From Mesorhizobium koreense (GTDB taxonomy: Bacteria; Pseudomonadota; Alphaproteobacteria; Rhizobiales; Rhizobiaceae): a stretch of 64,000 bases of DNA. Below, piece after piece: positions 17,590 through 25,740 of this stretch; position 1 is the first letter of the stretch, and every line of letters begins with the position of its first letter. A program made the translations under genes and the position numbers. The DNA is taken from contig NZ_CP134228.1 of the NCBI RefSeq assembly GCF_031656215.1, positions 3,863,001 through 3,927,000 of the forward strand, given 5' to 3'. The notes under the pieces are model-generated. The model searched no databases. It was not told the origin of the DNA and saw only the letters and a program-made list of their open reading frames with translations.

Positions 17590-19235
17590 AGACCGGCGGC
17601 CAGTTGATCGTCGAGGCGCTGGAGGCGAACGGCGTCGATCGCCTCTATTGCGTGCCGGGCGAAAGCTATCTCGCGGTGCTCGACGCGCTGCACGATTCGA
17701 AAATCCGCACCATCGTCTGCCGTCAGGAAGGCGGGGCAGCAATGATGGCCGATACCTATGGCCGCCTGACCGGCCGGCCCGGCATCTGCTTCGTCACGCG
17801 CGGGCCCGGCGCCACCAACGCATCCGCCGGTATCCACATCGCAAGGCAGGATTCCATTCCCATGATCCTGTTCATTGGCCAAATCGCTCGAAAAGCGCGC
17901 GACCGCGAGGCCTTCCAGGAAGTCGACTACCGCGCCTTCTATGGCAGCGTGGCCAAATGGGTGACCGAGATCGACGATCCGGCACGCATTCCCGAACTCG
18001 TCACCCGCGCCTTCGCGATCGCCACCTCCGGCCGGCCGGGGCCGGTCGTGATCGCGCTGCCGGAAGACGTGTTGACCGAGGAAGCAGAAACGCCCGCGGC
18101 CCAGGCCTGGACGCCGGTCGAGACCGTGCCGGGCAAAGCCCAGATGGCTGCCCTTGAAGAACTGCTCGGCAGCGCGAAAAAGCCGTTCGCCATCCTCGGT
18201 GGCACGCGCTGGAACGAGCAGGCCGTCGCTGATTTCACACGCGCGGCGGAGAACTGGGCGCTACCGGTCGGTTGCTCCTTCCGCCGTCAGATGCTGTTCG
18301 ACCATTTGCACCCGAACTATGCCGGCGATGTCGGCATCGGGCTCAACCCGAAACTTGCCCAGCACATCAAGGAAAGCGACGTCGTGCTTTTGGTCGGCGG
18401 GCGGTTCGGTGAAATGCCTTCCTCCGACTATACGCTTCTGAAGAGCCCCTATCCCGACCAGAAGCTCGTTCATATCCATCCGGACACGAACGAGCTCGGC
18501 CGCGTCTATCGCCCGACGCTTGCCATCAATGCGTCCCCAATCGCGTTCGCGGCGGCATTCGCCGCCCGCAAGCCGAAGGCCACACCCGCATGGGCGGCCG
18601 ACACCGCTGCGATGCATCAAAGCTATCTCCAATGGTCGACGCCGCCCGAGACAGGTCCCGGACCGGTCCTGATGGGGCCGATCATGAAATATCTGGAGAA
18701 CGTACTGCCGGAAGATGCGATCATCACCAACGGCGCCGGCAACTACGCCACATGGATCCACCGTTTCCACCGCTTCCGCCGCTTCGGCACGCAGGCGGCG
18801 CCAACTTCCGGCTCGATGGGCTTCGGCACGCCCGCCGCCGTCGCCGCGAAACAGCTTTATCCTGAAAGACTGGTCGTCGCCTTCGCCGGCGACGGCTGTT
18901 TCCTGATGAACGGGCAGGAATTCGCCACTGCGGTCCAATACGACGTGCCGATCATCGTCATCGTCGTCAACAATGGCATCTACGGCACGATCCGCATGCA
19001 TCAGGAACGCGAGTATCCCGGCCGCCTGTCTGGCACGAGCCTCAACAATCCGGATTTTGCTGCGCTCGCCGGCGCCTATGGTGGGCATGGCGAAACGGTC
19101 GCGAAGACGGAGGATTTCGCGCCCGCCTTCGAGCGAGCGCGCAATTCCGGCAAGCCGGCCATCATCGAAATCCGGCTCGATCCGGAGGCGATAACGCCAA
19201 CCCGGACGCTGACGGACATTCGCGAGAAGCGCTGA
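17586..19235 (+). CDS. ThDP-dependent enzyme, acetolactate synthase-like
   Basis: A 549-residue three-domain ThDP enzyme. The pyrimidine-binding domain has E48 in RQEGGAAMMA, the residue that activates ThDP; a central domain follows (about 185-320); the diphosphate domain carries GDG with NN (AGDGCFLMNGQEF then VVNNGIYGTIRMHQ). The overall look is of the acetolactate synthase, benzoylformate decarboxylase and oxalyl-CoA decarboxylase superfamily, but no regulatory ilvH-type gene is near, so valine and isoleucine synthesis is unlikely. It overlaps the CoA-transferase gene by 4 bp and probably acts on the product or substrate of that enzyme. Exact reaction not known. Confidence 0.82.
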   Translation: MKTGGQLIVEALEANGVDRLYCVPGESYLAVLDALHDSKIRTIVCRQEGGAAMMADTYGRLTGRPGICFVTRGPGATNASAGIHIARQDSIPMILFIGQIARKARDREAFQEVDYRAFYGSVAKWVTEIDDPARIPELVTRAFAIATSGRPGPVVIALPEDVLTEEAETPAAQAWTPVETVPGKAQMAALEELLGSAKKPFAILGGTRWNEQAVADFTRAAENWALPVGCSFRRQMLFDHLHPNYAGDVGIGLNPKLAQHIKESDVVLLVGGRFGEMPSSDYTLLKSPYPDQKLVHIHPDTNELGRVYRPTLAINASPIAFAAAFAARKPKATPAWAADTAAMHQSYLQWSTPPETGPGPVLMGPIMKYLENVLPEDAIITNGAGNYATWIHRFHRFRRFGTQAAPTSGSMGFGTPAAVAAKQLYPERLVVAFAGDGCFLMNGQEFATAVQYDVPIIVIVVNNGIYGTIRMHQEREYPGRLSGTSLNNPDFAALAGAYGGHGETVAKTEDFAPAFERARNSGKPAIIEIRLDPEAITPTRTLTDIREKR

Positions 19236-19284
19236 AGCGGAGCCGGGCCATTACGTCCGGTTCCACAATCCTCCCAGGTCGATC

Positions 19285-19578
19285 CTAGTAGTATCGACAG
19301 ACGGTTCGCCAGCCGTAGTGCGTCCAGCGCCGCACGCAGCGCTTGACATGGCGCACGGGATACCTCGGAGCCACGTTTGGCCTGCAACGGCCATATGCGC
19401 CGCGATGGAAGCCCGCGCCACAACCGCCCGCGACAAGAACCAGGGGTAAATCGCCACCGACGGACGCCGCAGCGGTTGAGGCCTGTGCGACGGGCGCCAT
19501 TACGCCTGCACTGGCCACGCCCGGTACCGCTAACATGAGCGAGAACGCGGCCGTCAGACAGAGAATCGAGCTACGCAT
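19285..19578 (-). CDS. Small secreted GCG_CRPN-type protein
   Basis: A 97-residue protein with a Sec signal peptide (about 1-24) and a mature part with the motif GGCGAGFHRGAYGRCRPN, the GCG_CRPN prefix known from rhizobial secreted proteins. In that family the prefix is normally followed by low-complexity repeats; here only a short basic Cys-containing tail follows (VKRCVRRWTHYGWRTVCRYY). Four cysteines are placed for disulfides. An inverted repeat TACGGA/TCCGTA sits in its leader at 19602-19619. Function unknown. Confidence 0.75.
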   Translation of the reverse strand: MRSSILCLTAAFSLMLAVPGVASAGVMAPVAQASTAAASVGGDLPLVLVAGGCGAGFHRGAYGRCRPNVAPRYPVRHVKRCVRRWTHYGWRTVCRYY

Positions 19579-19789
19579 GAGACACTCCTTTCAGTTGGTA
19601 TGTACGGACACATCTCCGTAGCTCACCGATGTTTCTGCCGTTTTTCCGGATTGTGGCGGGGAATCTTTTTTAGGAGGCAACTTCCCACGAGCACGGCCGG
19701 CGGCGAAAGGACAGACTGGCCGTCGATGCGCCTGTGGCGTTGCCTTTCTCAGAATGCTATGAGGCGCCGGAACTTACTGCGCGGTCTCC

Positions 19790-20530
19790 ATGAGCCTACC
19801 CGACAACCCGAAAATCTCGGTCGTGATCCCCTGCCGGAACGAGGAGGCCAACCTTGCCTTCCTGCTGGATGAGGTCGAGCAGGCGCTTCGTGGGCGTCCG
19901 TTCGAGATCATCGTCGTCGACGACGGCTCGTCCGATGGAACGCGCCGCATGGTGGCGGAACGGATGCGGATGGTCGGCTCGCCTGTGAGGCTGGTCGCGC
20001 ATGATCGTTCGGCGGGCCAGTCCGCTGCCGTCCGGTCCGGCGTCCTTGCCGCAAGCGGGGAGATCGTCGCGACCATGGACGGCGACGGGCAAAACGATCC
20101 GGTCTATATCCCGAATCTCGTCGACGCACTTCTTGCCGCCGGACCGGATACCGGCATCGTCGCCGGCCAGCGCCTGAAGCGCACAGATACGAGGCTGAAG
20201 CGGCTTTCCTCGCGCTTTGCCAACAGGCTGCGCGAATCAGTGCTGCACGACGGTACGCGCGATTCCGGCTGCGGGCTGAAGGCGCTGCCGACCGCGCTCT
20301 TCAGGCAATTGCCTTTTTTCGACGGTTGGCATCGCTATCTGCCGGCGTTGGTCGTGCGCGAGGGTTTCGCCGTCGTCCATATCGACGTGGTCGACCGCCA
20401 GCGGCGTCATGGAAAATCGAATTACGGCATCATCGACCGGGGATTGCGCGGGGCCCTGGACCTTATCGGCGTCTGGTGGCTGCGCCGGCGCCGCAAGGTG
20501 GTGCCCCAAGTTACCGAGGTGCAGAAATGA
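19790..20530 (+). CDS. Family 2 glycosyltransferase (polyprenyl-phosphate sugar transferase-like)
   Basis: A 246-residue GT-A enzyme: VVIPCRNEEANL at the start, VVDDGSSDGT, and MDGDGQNDP carrying the metal-binding DxD equivalent. It resembles dolichyl-phosphate mannose synthase and ArnC catalytic domains but lacks their C-terminal membrane helices. The next gene overlaps by 4 bp and encodes a small membrane protein, so the pair may load a sugar on a polyprenyl phosphate or modify a lipid at the inner membrane. The ATG at 19790 follows a 211-bp stretch with no other gene. Confidence 0.85.
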   Translation: MSLPDNPKISVVIPCRNEEANLAFLLDEVEQALRGRPFEIIVVDDGSSDGTRRMVAERMRMVGSPVRLVAHDRSAGQSAAVRSGVLAASGEIVATMDGDGQNDPVYIPNLVDALLAAGPDTGIVAGQRLKRTDTRLKRLSSRFANRLRESVLHDGTRDSGCGLKALPTALFRQLPFFDGWHRYLPALVVREGFAVVHIDVVDRQRRHGKSNYGIIDRGLRGALDLIGVWWLRRRRKVVPQVTEVQK

Positions 20531-20859
20531 CCACCACCTTCGTCCATCTCGTAGACTGGTTTCAAAAGGTTTTCATCGACCAGTTCAACGGCTGGATCCT
20601 TCTCGGCTTTATCGCACAGGCCTTCTTCACCATGCGCTTTCTGGTGCAATGGATCGCGTCCGAACGGGCCAAGCGCTCGGTAGTGCCGATCGCCTTCTGG
20701 TTCTTCTCGCTCGGCGGCGGCGCGCTTCTGTTCGTCTACGCGATCAAGCGGCAGGATCCGGTCTTCATCGCCGGCCAGGGGCTCGGCCTGGTCATCTACA
20801 TCCGCAATCTGTGGCTGATCGCGAACGAGAAGCGTGCGTCGATGAACAGGGTGGATTGA
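20527..20859 (+). CDS. Lipid-A-disaccharide synthase N-domain (LAB_N) membrane protein
   Basis: A 110-residue integral membrane protein with three hydrophobic helices (about 21-40, 52-72, 80-96). It has the LAB_N pattern FIAQAFFTMRFLVQW, SVVPIAFWFFSLGGG and RQDPVFIAGQGLGLVIYIRNL. The domain is named for the N-terminal region of some LpxB proteins and also occurs alone beside GT2 and GT39 glycosyltransferases. It overlaps the GT2 gene as ATGA. No GT39 or ArnT-like gene follows; the next gene is convergent. Role inferred: membrane partner of the GT2. Confidence 0.85.
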   Translation: MTTTFVHLVDWFQKVFIDQFNGWILLGFIAQAFFTMRFLVQWIASERAKRSVVPIAFWFFSLGGGALLFVYAIKRQDPVFIAGQGLGLVIYIRNLWLIANEKRASMNRVD

Positions 20860-20888
20860 TCGGCGGCCGGCATCACCCGGCCCCAAGC

Positions 20889-21278
20889 CTACTTGCCATG
20901 CTTTTCGAGCCACGCCTTCATGCCGGCGATCTCGCGTTCCTGCGCTGTGATGATCTCCTGTGCAAGCTTTCGCAGTTCCGGGTCCTTGCCGTATCGAAGC
21001 TCGACCTTGGCCATGTCGATCGCGCCTTGGTGATGCGGGATCATGCCGCGTACGAAATCGACGTCGGCGTTCCCCGAATAGTCGATCATCATGCCCTTGT
21101 GCATCTTGTCCATCGCCGTCTCGAAAGCCTTGTCGGAAGGCGAATGGCCCATCTTCATGTTCCCCATCTGGTGCGACGAGGAATGGTCCATCTTCATGTC
21201 GTGCGTCTTCTCGGCACCGGACGCCGCCGCCGCTAACGAAAGCAGCCCGATCGCGGCCAGCATAATCGTCCATCTCAT
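20889..21278 (-). CDS. DUF305 exported Met/His-rich protein
   Basis: A 129-residue periplasmic protein with a signal peptide (about 1-22) and a segment rich in Met and His ([20 protein letters not shown]), then the DUF305 four-helix core with [22 protein letters not shown]305 members include copper-binding proteins such as CopM, and the Met/His clusters fit binding of copper or a similar metal. It is a single gene; no copper pump or sensor is adjacent. The metal role is an inference. Confidence 0.82.
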   Translation of the reverse strand: MRWTIMLAAIGLLSLAAAASGAEKTHDMKMDHSSSHQMGNMKMGHSPSDKAFETAMDKMHKGMMIDYSGNADVDFVRGMIPHHQGAIDMAKVELRYGKDPELRKLAQEIITAQEREIAGMKAWLEKHGK

Positions 21279-21361
21279 GATAATTTCGCTCCTGTCTGCC
21301 CTGCCGGCCCGATTTCCGAAAGCTAGGGCTTCCAGTTACAGGAAGGTCAAGAGCAGGAAGG

Positions 21362-22441
21362 TCAGGCCGCGTCGAAATCAAGTACCAGCTTGCCGCTCAG
21401 CGGCCGCGTCTGGCAGGCGAGCGTGAAACCGGCCTCAATCTCCCAGGGCTGCAGCGAGAAGTTCACCGCCATCTCGGTCTGCCCCTCCACGACCCGGCAG
21501 CGGCAGGTGCAGCACATACCGCCGGCGCAGGAATAGGGGAGCTCGATGCCGGCCGCATGCGCCGCGTCGAGCACGGTCTGCTCGGGATTGGTGACGGGGA
21601 ACGTCCGCCGCACGCCGTCGAGCACCACCTCGACCGGCACGCCTTTCGCCACCGCCGCCTCGACCTCTCGCGAGACCTTCCGTGGCCGTGGAGCCTCACC
21701 GGACGGGGTGAAGCGCTCGAAGCGGATTCGGTCTTCCTCGACGCCGATCGCGCGCAACGTCTTTGCCACGTCGTCGATCATAGCGCCCGGCCCGCACAAG
21801 AAGACGCCGTCCGCACCCGCCGGGTCGATCAGCCCGCGTTCGGCGAGAAGCCCGATGCGCGCCCCGTCAATGCGGCCGTTAAGGATGTCTACATCCTGCG
21901 CTTCGCGCGACAGGAGATGAATAAGTGTGAAGCGGCCGAGATAGCGGTCCTTCAGATCCTCCAGTTCCTCCAGGAACATGATCGTGTCGGTTGAGCGGTT
22001 GCCGTAGATGAGCGTGACCGCGCTGTCCGGCTCATGGCCGAGCACGGTGCGCGCGATCGACAGCATCGGCGTGATGCCGGACCCGGCAGCGATCAGGAGA
22101 TAGTCATGCCGCCCGCCGATCAACGCCGTGAAGCGGCCTTCCGGCGTCATAACGCGCACCGACTGGCCGACGGCAAGGCGCTCGTTGACGAAGCGCGAGA
22201 AGCGGCCGTCCGCGACCTTCTTCACGCCGACCCTCAGATGCGGATCGCCCGGCATGGAACAGATGGAATAAGAACGGCGGGCCTCCTCGCCCTCGATCTC
22301 AGCGGCGAGCGTCAGATACTGACCCGGCCGGAAAGCGAATTCCTCGGCAAGTTCCGGCGGCACGGAAAAGCCGATCGCCACCGCATCCGGCGTGTCGCGG
22401 ACGATCTCGGCGACGGTCAGTTCATGGAAGCGCGCTGCCAT
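21362..22441 (-). CDS. paaE: Phenylacetyl-CoA epoxidase reductase subunit
   Basis: NADPH-dependent reductase that feeds electrons to the di-iron epoxidase PaaABCD. The 359 residues show an FAD-binding barrel (RPGQYLTLAAE, then RRSYSICSM), an NAD(P) domain (GSGITPMLSI, then FLCGPGAMIDDV) and a C-terminal plant-type 2Fe-2S ferredoxin domain with CxxxxCxxC in LPYSCAGGMCCTC plus a later Cys (LACQTR). The ATG at 22441 with AGGA 8 bp before is preferred. It is the last gene of paaABCDE, 10 bp after paaD. Confidence 0.95.
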   Translation of the reverse strand: MAARFHELTVAEIVRDTPDAVAIGFSVPPELAEEFAFRPGQYLTLAAEIEGEEARRSYSICSMPGDPHLRVGVKKVADGRFSRFVNERLAVGQSVRVMTPEGRFTALIGGRHDYLLIAAGSGITPMLSIARTVLGHEPDSAVTLIYGNRSTDTIMFLEELEDLKDRYLGRFTLIHLLSREAQDVDILNGRIDGARIGLLAERGLIDPAGADGVFLCGPGAMIDDVAKTLRAIGVEEDRIRFERFTPSGEAPRPRKVSREVEAAVAKGVPVEVVLDGVRRTFPVTNPEQTVLDAAHAAGIELPYSCAGGMCCTCRCRVVEGQTEMAVNFSLQPWEIEAGFTLACQTRPLSGKLVLDFDAA

Positions 22442-22451
22442 TCGCGGGGTC

Positions 22452-22964
22452 CTATATGCACTTGAAATAGTCGAATGGTTCACGGCAGGCATTGCAGCGA
22501 TAGAGCGCCTTGCAGGCGGTCGAGCCGAACTCGGAAACCTTCGCCGTATCGCTCGAGCCGCATTTCGGGCAGGCGACCTGCACTTCGCCGAAGAGCGCGC
22601 GGATTGAATTCGATGCCTTCTCGGGTGGCGCGATGCCGAAGGCGCGCAGTTTCTCCCGCCCCTCTGCCGTGATCCAGTCCGTCGTCCAGGCTGGCGAAAT
22701 GACGCGTTCGACGCGCGCGTCGAAACCGGCCTCGCGCAACGCCGCCTCCACCGAAAGCTCGATCGCCAGTACCGCCGGACAGCCGGAATAGGTGGGCGTC
22801 ACCTTCGCCACGGCGACATCGCCGTTGAGTTCCACGGAGCGCAGAATGCCGAGATCGGCGATCGTCACGCAGGGGACCTCCGGATCGACGACGGAAGCGG
22901 CGGCTTCATATGCTTTCCTGGCAAGCCTGCGTTCTTTCGCACCCCCCTCTGCCCTGCCGGGCAT
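22452..22964 (-). CDS. paaD: Phenylacetyl-CoA epoxidase maturation protein PaaD
   Basis: MIP18/DUF59-family protein needed for assembly of the PaaABCE epoxidase. The core has DPEVPCVTIADLGILR, TPTYSGCPA and a C-terminal zinc-ribbon-like end (CPKCGSSDT, then STACKALYRCNACREPFDYFKCI). The 5' end is unusual: a 161-bp palindromic element separates the core from paaC. The ATG at 22964 lies inside the element and has GAGGGGGAG just before it, giving 170 residues. The alternative is a GTG at 23141 overlapping the paaC stop (GTGA), which would translate most of the element as an N-terminal extension (229 residues). Confidence 0.9.
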   Translation of the reverse strand: MPGRAEGGAKERRLARKAYEAAASVVDPEVPCVTIADLGILRSVELNGDVAVAKVTPTYSGCPAVLAIELSVEAALREAGFDARVERVISPAWTTDWITAEGREKLRAFGIAPPEKASNSIRALFGEVQVACPKCGSSDTAKVSEFGSTACKALYRCNACREPFDYFKCI

Positions 22965-23100
22965 CTCCCCCTCAAGGGGGGAGATCAGGCGGTCATCGAG
23001 GGTCGCGCTAATCGCCAAAGTTGCAGAATGCGGGCTGGCCTTGCGGCCGACGTAATCTCCCCCCTTGAGGGGGAGATGCCCGGCAGGGCAGAGGGGGGTG
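22940..23100. repeat. 161-bp palindromic element between paaC and paaD
   Basis: Two perfect 46-bp inverted repeats (22940-22985 and 23055-23100) flank 69 bp of unrelated sequence. Each arm holds an inner hairpin around CCCCCTCAAGGGGG and the segment TCTGCCCTGCCGGGCATC. The arrangement is that of a small non-autonomous palindromic element of Mesorhizobium-like genomes. It contains no stop in the paaD frame and appears to supply a start codon and Shine-Dalgarno-like sequence to paaD. Confidence 0.9.
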
Positions 23101-23137
23101 CTGTCCCGCCTCTCCTCTCCGTATGAAGCCAAATGAT

Positions 23138-23905
23138 TCACCACACCGCTCCCGGATAGGTGCGCTGCATGTATTGCAGCTCGGCAAGCAGGTAGCCCAT
23201 CGCTTCGCCGTGACGGCCCCGGCGGCCACCGCTCTGCACCCACGGCGCGGCGGGAACTTCAAGCCCCGCCTCGGCGAAGACCGCGCCGATCGTACGGTCG
23301 AATTCCGGCCGGAGCGACGCAGGATCGGGCGCGACGCCGGCCTCGGTCATCGCCTCCGTCACCTCATCCGTCTCGAACAGCTCGCCGACATAGGGCGCCA
23401 GTTCTTCCGCCGCCGCCTTCATACGCCGAGCGCTTTCCTCAGTGCCGTCGCCGAGGCGCACCACCCACTCGCCGGCATGGCGGATATGGTAGGCGGCTTC
23501 CTTGACTGCCTTGGCCGCGATACCGGCAAGCGTCTCATCGTTGGAGGTCGTCATCGCGCGCCACATCGGTTCCATGAAGGCGGCGAAATAGATCTGGCGC
23601 AGCATCGTGCGCGCGAAATCGCCATTCGGCCGCTCGGCGAGCAGGCAATTCCGGTATTCGCGCTCGCGCCTCAGATAGGCGAAATCGTCCTCCGTGCGGC
23701 CTTCGCCTTCCACCTCGGCGGCATAGGCGTAGAGCGCCCTCGCCTGCCCGATCAAATCGAGCGCCATGTTCGGCATGGCGAGGTCTTCTTCCAGCATCGG
23801 CGCATGGCCGCACCATTCCGAGAGCCGGTGGCCGAGGACCAGATGATCGTCGGCGAGGCGCAGCAGGAATTCGAGGAATTTTTCCCTATCCAGCACGGCC
23901 ATCAC
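23138..23905 (-). CDS. paaC: Phenylacetyl-CoA epoxidase structural subunit
   Basis: Non-catalytic ferritin-like partner of PaaA in the 1,2-phenylacetyl-CoA epoxidase, 255 residues, all-helical. Family signatures include LADDHLVLGHRLSEWCGHAP, EEDLAMPNMALDLIGQA and AAYHIRHAGEWVVRLGDGTEES. The start overlaps the paaB stop by 4 bp. The stop overlaps a GTG codon in the paaD frame, which hints that paaD once began there before the repeat arrived. Confidence 0.96.
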   Translation of the reverse strand: MMAVLDREKFLEFLLRLADDHLVLGHRLSEWCGHAPMLEEDLAMPNMALDLIGQARALYAYAAEVEGEGRTEDDFAYLRREREYRNCLLAERPNGDFARTMLRQIYFAAFMEPMWRAMTTSNDETLAGIAAKAVKEAAYHIRHAGEWVVRLGDGTEESARRMKAAAEELAPYVGELFETDEVTEAMTEAGVAPDPASLRPEFDRTIGAVFAEAGLEVPAAPWVQSGGRRGRHGEAMGYLLAELQYMQRTYPGAVW

Positions 23906-24198
23906 ATATGCCCCACTTCGTCGGGGATGTCGTAGAAGGTTGGATGCCGGTAGATTTTCGAGGCTGCCGGCTCAAAATTCTCTTCCTTCTGCAACGGGTC
24001 GGAAGCAGTGATCGAAGCGGACGGAACGACCCAGATCGAGGTGCCCTCGCCACGCCTCGTGTAAACGTCGCGCGCCGCTTGCAGCGCCATCACGGCATCG
24101 GCGGCATGCACGGAGCCGCAATGCTTGTGGGCCAACCCATTGCGGGGGCGGATGAAGACTTCCCAAAGAGGGATCTGGTTCTTCGCCATCGTCATCAC
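23902..24198 (-). CDS. paaB: Phenylacetyl-CoA epoxidase subunit PaaB
   Basis: Small subunit that bridges PaaAC dimers in the epoxidase, 98 residues, with [20 protein letters not shown] and [20 protein letters not shown] as family landmarks. The first ATG (24198) overlaps the paaA stop by 4 bp; an ATG at 24189 is a possible alternative. It is coupled by overlap on both sides in paaABC. Confidence 0.96.
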   Translation of the reverse strand: MMTMAKNQIPLWEVFIRPRNGLAHKHCGSVHAADAVMALQAARDVYTRRGEGTSIWVVPSASITASDPLQKEENFEPAASKIYRHPTFYDIPDEVGHM

Positions 24199-25190
24199 TC
24201 CGCCGCCATCCTCGTTGCCGCTTCGCGCGCCCGGCGTTTTTCGGCATGGGCAAGGGCGGCCTCACGCACCCAGGCGCCTTCCTCCCAGGCCTTGCGGCGC
24301 TCGGCGATGCGCTCGCGGTTCATTGGGCCGCCACCCTTCACCACGCGCCAGAACTCGTCCCAGTCGATCGGGCCGAAATCATAGTGGCTGCTCTCATCGT
24401 TCCATTTCAGGTCAGGATCGGGCATTTTGAGCCCGATGAAGTCGGCCTGCGGCACGGTGGCGTCGACGAATTGCTGGCGCAGCTCGTCATTGCTGAAGCG
24501 CTTGATCTTCCATTTGGTCGATTGGTCGCCGTGCTGGCTGTCGGAATCGGATGGCCCGAACATCATCAGCGACGGCCACCACCAGCGGGAGAGCGCATCC
24601 TGCGCCATGTCCTTCTGCTCCGCCGTGCCGCGTGCGAGTGTCATCATGATCTCGTAGCCCTGACGCTGATGGAAGCTCTCTTCCTTGCAGACCCGGATCA
24701 TGGCGCGCGCATAGGGTCCGTAGGAGCAGCGGCAGAGCGGGATCTGGTTCATGATCGCCGCGCCGTCGACCAGCCAGCCGATGGCGCCTATGTCCGCCCA
24801 GGTCAGTGTCGGATAATTGAAGATGGAGGAGTATTTCGCCTTGCCGGCAAGCAGTTCCTCGGTCATCTCCTCGCGGGAAACGCCCAGCGTCTCCGCGGCC
24901 GAATAGAGATAAAGGCCGTGCCCGCCTTCGTCCTGCACCTTGGCAAGCAGCGCGGCCTTGCGGCGAAGCGATGGCGCCCGAGTAATCCAGTTGCCCTCCG
25001 GCAGCATGCCGACTATCTCCGAATGCGCGTGCTGGCCGATCTGGCGGATCAGCGTGCGGCGATAGCCTTCCGGCATCGGGTCGTTGGGCTCGATCTTCTC
25101 GTCGGCATCGATACGCGCCTGGAAAGCGGCCAGGAAGGCTTCATCCTCGTCCGTTTCGGTTTTGGCGCCGATCAGGCCTTGGCTGTACAT
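24195..25190 (-). CDS. paaA: Phenylacetyl-CoA epoxidase catalytic subunit
   Basis: Di-iron catalytic subunit that epoxidises the ring of phenylacetyl-CoA. It has 331 residues, with the carboxylate and His ligand segments of the ferritin-like bundle ([21 protein letters not shown] and [16 protein letters not shown], both ExxH). The ATG at 25190 has GGAGGAG 5 bp before it and gives [19 protein letters not shown]; the open frame further upstream crosses the promoter and is not coding. It is the first gene of paaABCDE. The genes for the next steps (paaG, paaZ, paaJ) are not in the window. Confidence 0.97.
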   Translation of the reverse strand: MYSQGLIGAKTETDEDEAFLAAFQARIDADEKIEPNDPMPEGYRRTLIRQIGQHAHSEIVGMLPEGNWITRAPSLRRKAALLAKVQDEGGHGLYLYSAAETLGVSREEMTEELLAGKAKYSSIFNYPTLTWADIGAIGWLVDGAAIMNQIPLCRCSYGPYARAMIRVCKEESFHQRQGYEIMMTLARGTAEQKDMAQDALSRWWWPSLMMFGPSDSDSQHGDQSTKWKIKRFSNDELRQQFVDATVPQADFIGLKMPDPDLKWNDESSHYDFGPIDWDEFWRVVKGGGPMNRERIAERRKAWEEGAWVREAALAHAEKRRAREAATRMAAE

Positions 25191-25278
25191 CGCATCTCCT
25201 CCATGCTGACCGATACGCAATATGTAACATAAATATCTGATAATTGCAAATTTTCGTAACATATTATCGAGGGGAAAG
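25191..25278. promoter_or_regulatory. AT-rich divergent promoter region of paaA and thioesterase gene
   Basis: This 88-bp gap is much richer in A+T than its surroundings. It holds an 8-bp direct repeat GTAACATA at 25224-25231 and 25256-25263, exactly 32 bp apart, about three helical turns, and a weak inverted pair AATATGT/ACATATT at 25219-25225 and 25259-25265. Either could bind the local PaaX or TetR regulator. No -10/-35 pair can be assigned with confidence. Confidence 0.5.
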
Positions 25279-25710
25279 ATGAGCGAATTCGGCCCCAAAT
25301 TTGGCATCGACCAGGCCAATAATCTGCTGCAGCGCATTTTCGCGCCATGGATCGTCGATCTCGGACTACAGGCGACGGGCTTCGATGAACATGGCGGAAC
25401 GTTCCTCCTGCCGGCCAATCCGAGGCTCGTCCATGTCGGTGGCGTCGTCTGTGGGCAGGCGACGGCTTCCGCCGCGGATACGGTCTCTGTGGTGACGCTC
25501 GCGGCGATGAACGGCCGCTTCCGCATCTGCACGACCGTCGATCTCACCACCCATTTCATCCGGCCGCTGCCGCCCGGCGACGTCGAGATACGTGCCAACG
25601 TGATTTCCAACGGCAAGCGCATGGCCTTCGTCCGCGTCGAGCAGCGGGCAAAAGGCGATACGCGCGTCGCGGTCTCGGCGACGATGGCGTTTGCCTATAT
25701 GGAGGAATGA
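25279..25710 (+). CDS. PaaI-like hotdog thioesterase
   Basis: A 143-residue single-domain hotdog thioesterase. The active-site region reads [19 protein letters not shown], close to the HGGxxxxxAD pattern of PaaI but with Val between His and Gly. The ATG at 25279 has GAGGGGA in front. It is divergent from paaABCDE and converges on paaX, so it probably hydrolyses an aryl- or acyl-CoA linked to phenylacetate breakdown, perhaps to rescue CoA. A second, canonical PaaI lies at 29501-29941. Confidence 0.85.
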   Translation: MSEFGPKFGIDQANNLLQRIFAPWIVDLGLQATGFDEHGGTFLLPANPRLVHVGGVVCGQATASAADTVSVVTLAAMNGRFRICTTVDLTTHFIRPLPPGDVEIRANVISNGKRMAFVRVEQRAKGDTRVAVSATMAFAYMEE

Positions 25711-25740
25711 GAGGGGATGGAGCGCCTTACCCCTACCCTT

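Noticed and set aside
22940-23100. CRISPR or insertion sequence
   Set aside because: Only one inverted pair with no regular spacing and no transposase; it fits a small palindromic repeat element.
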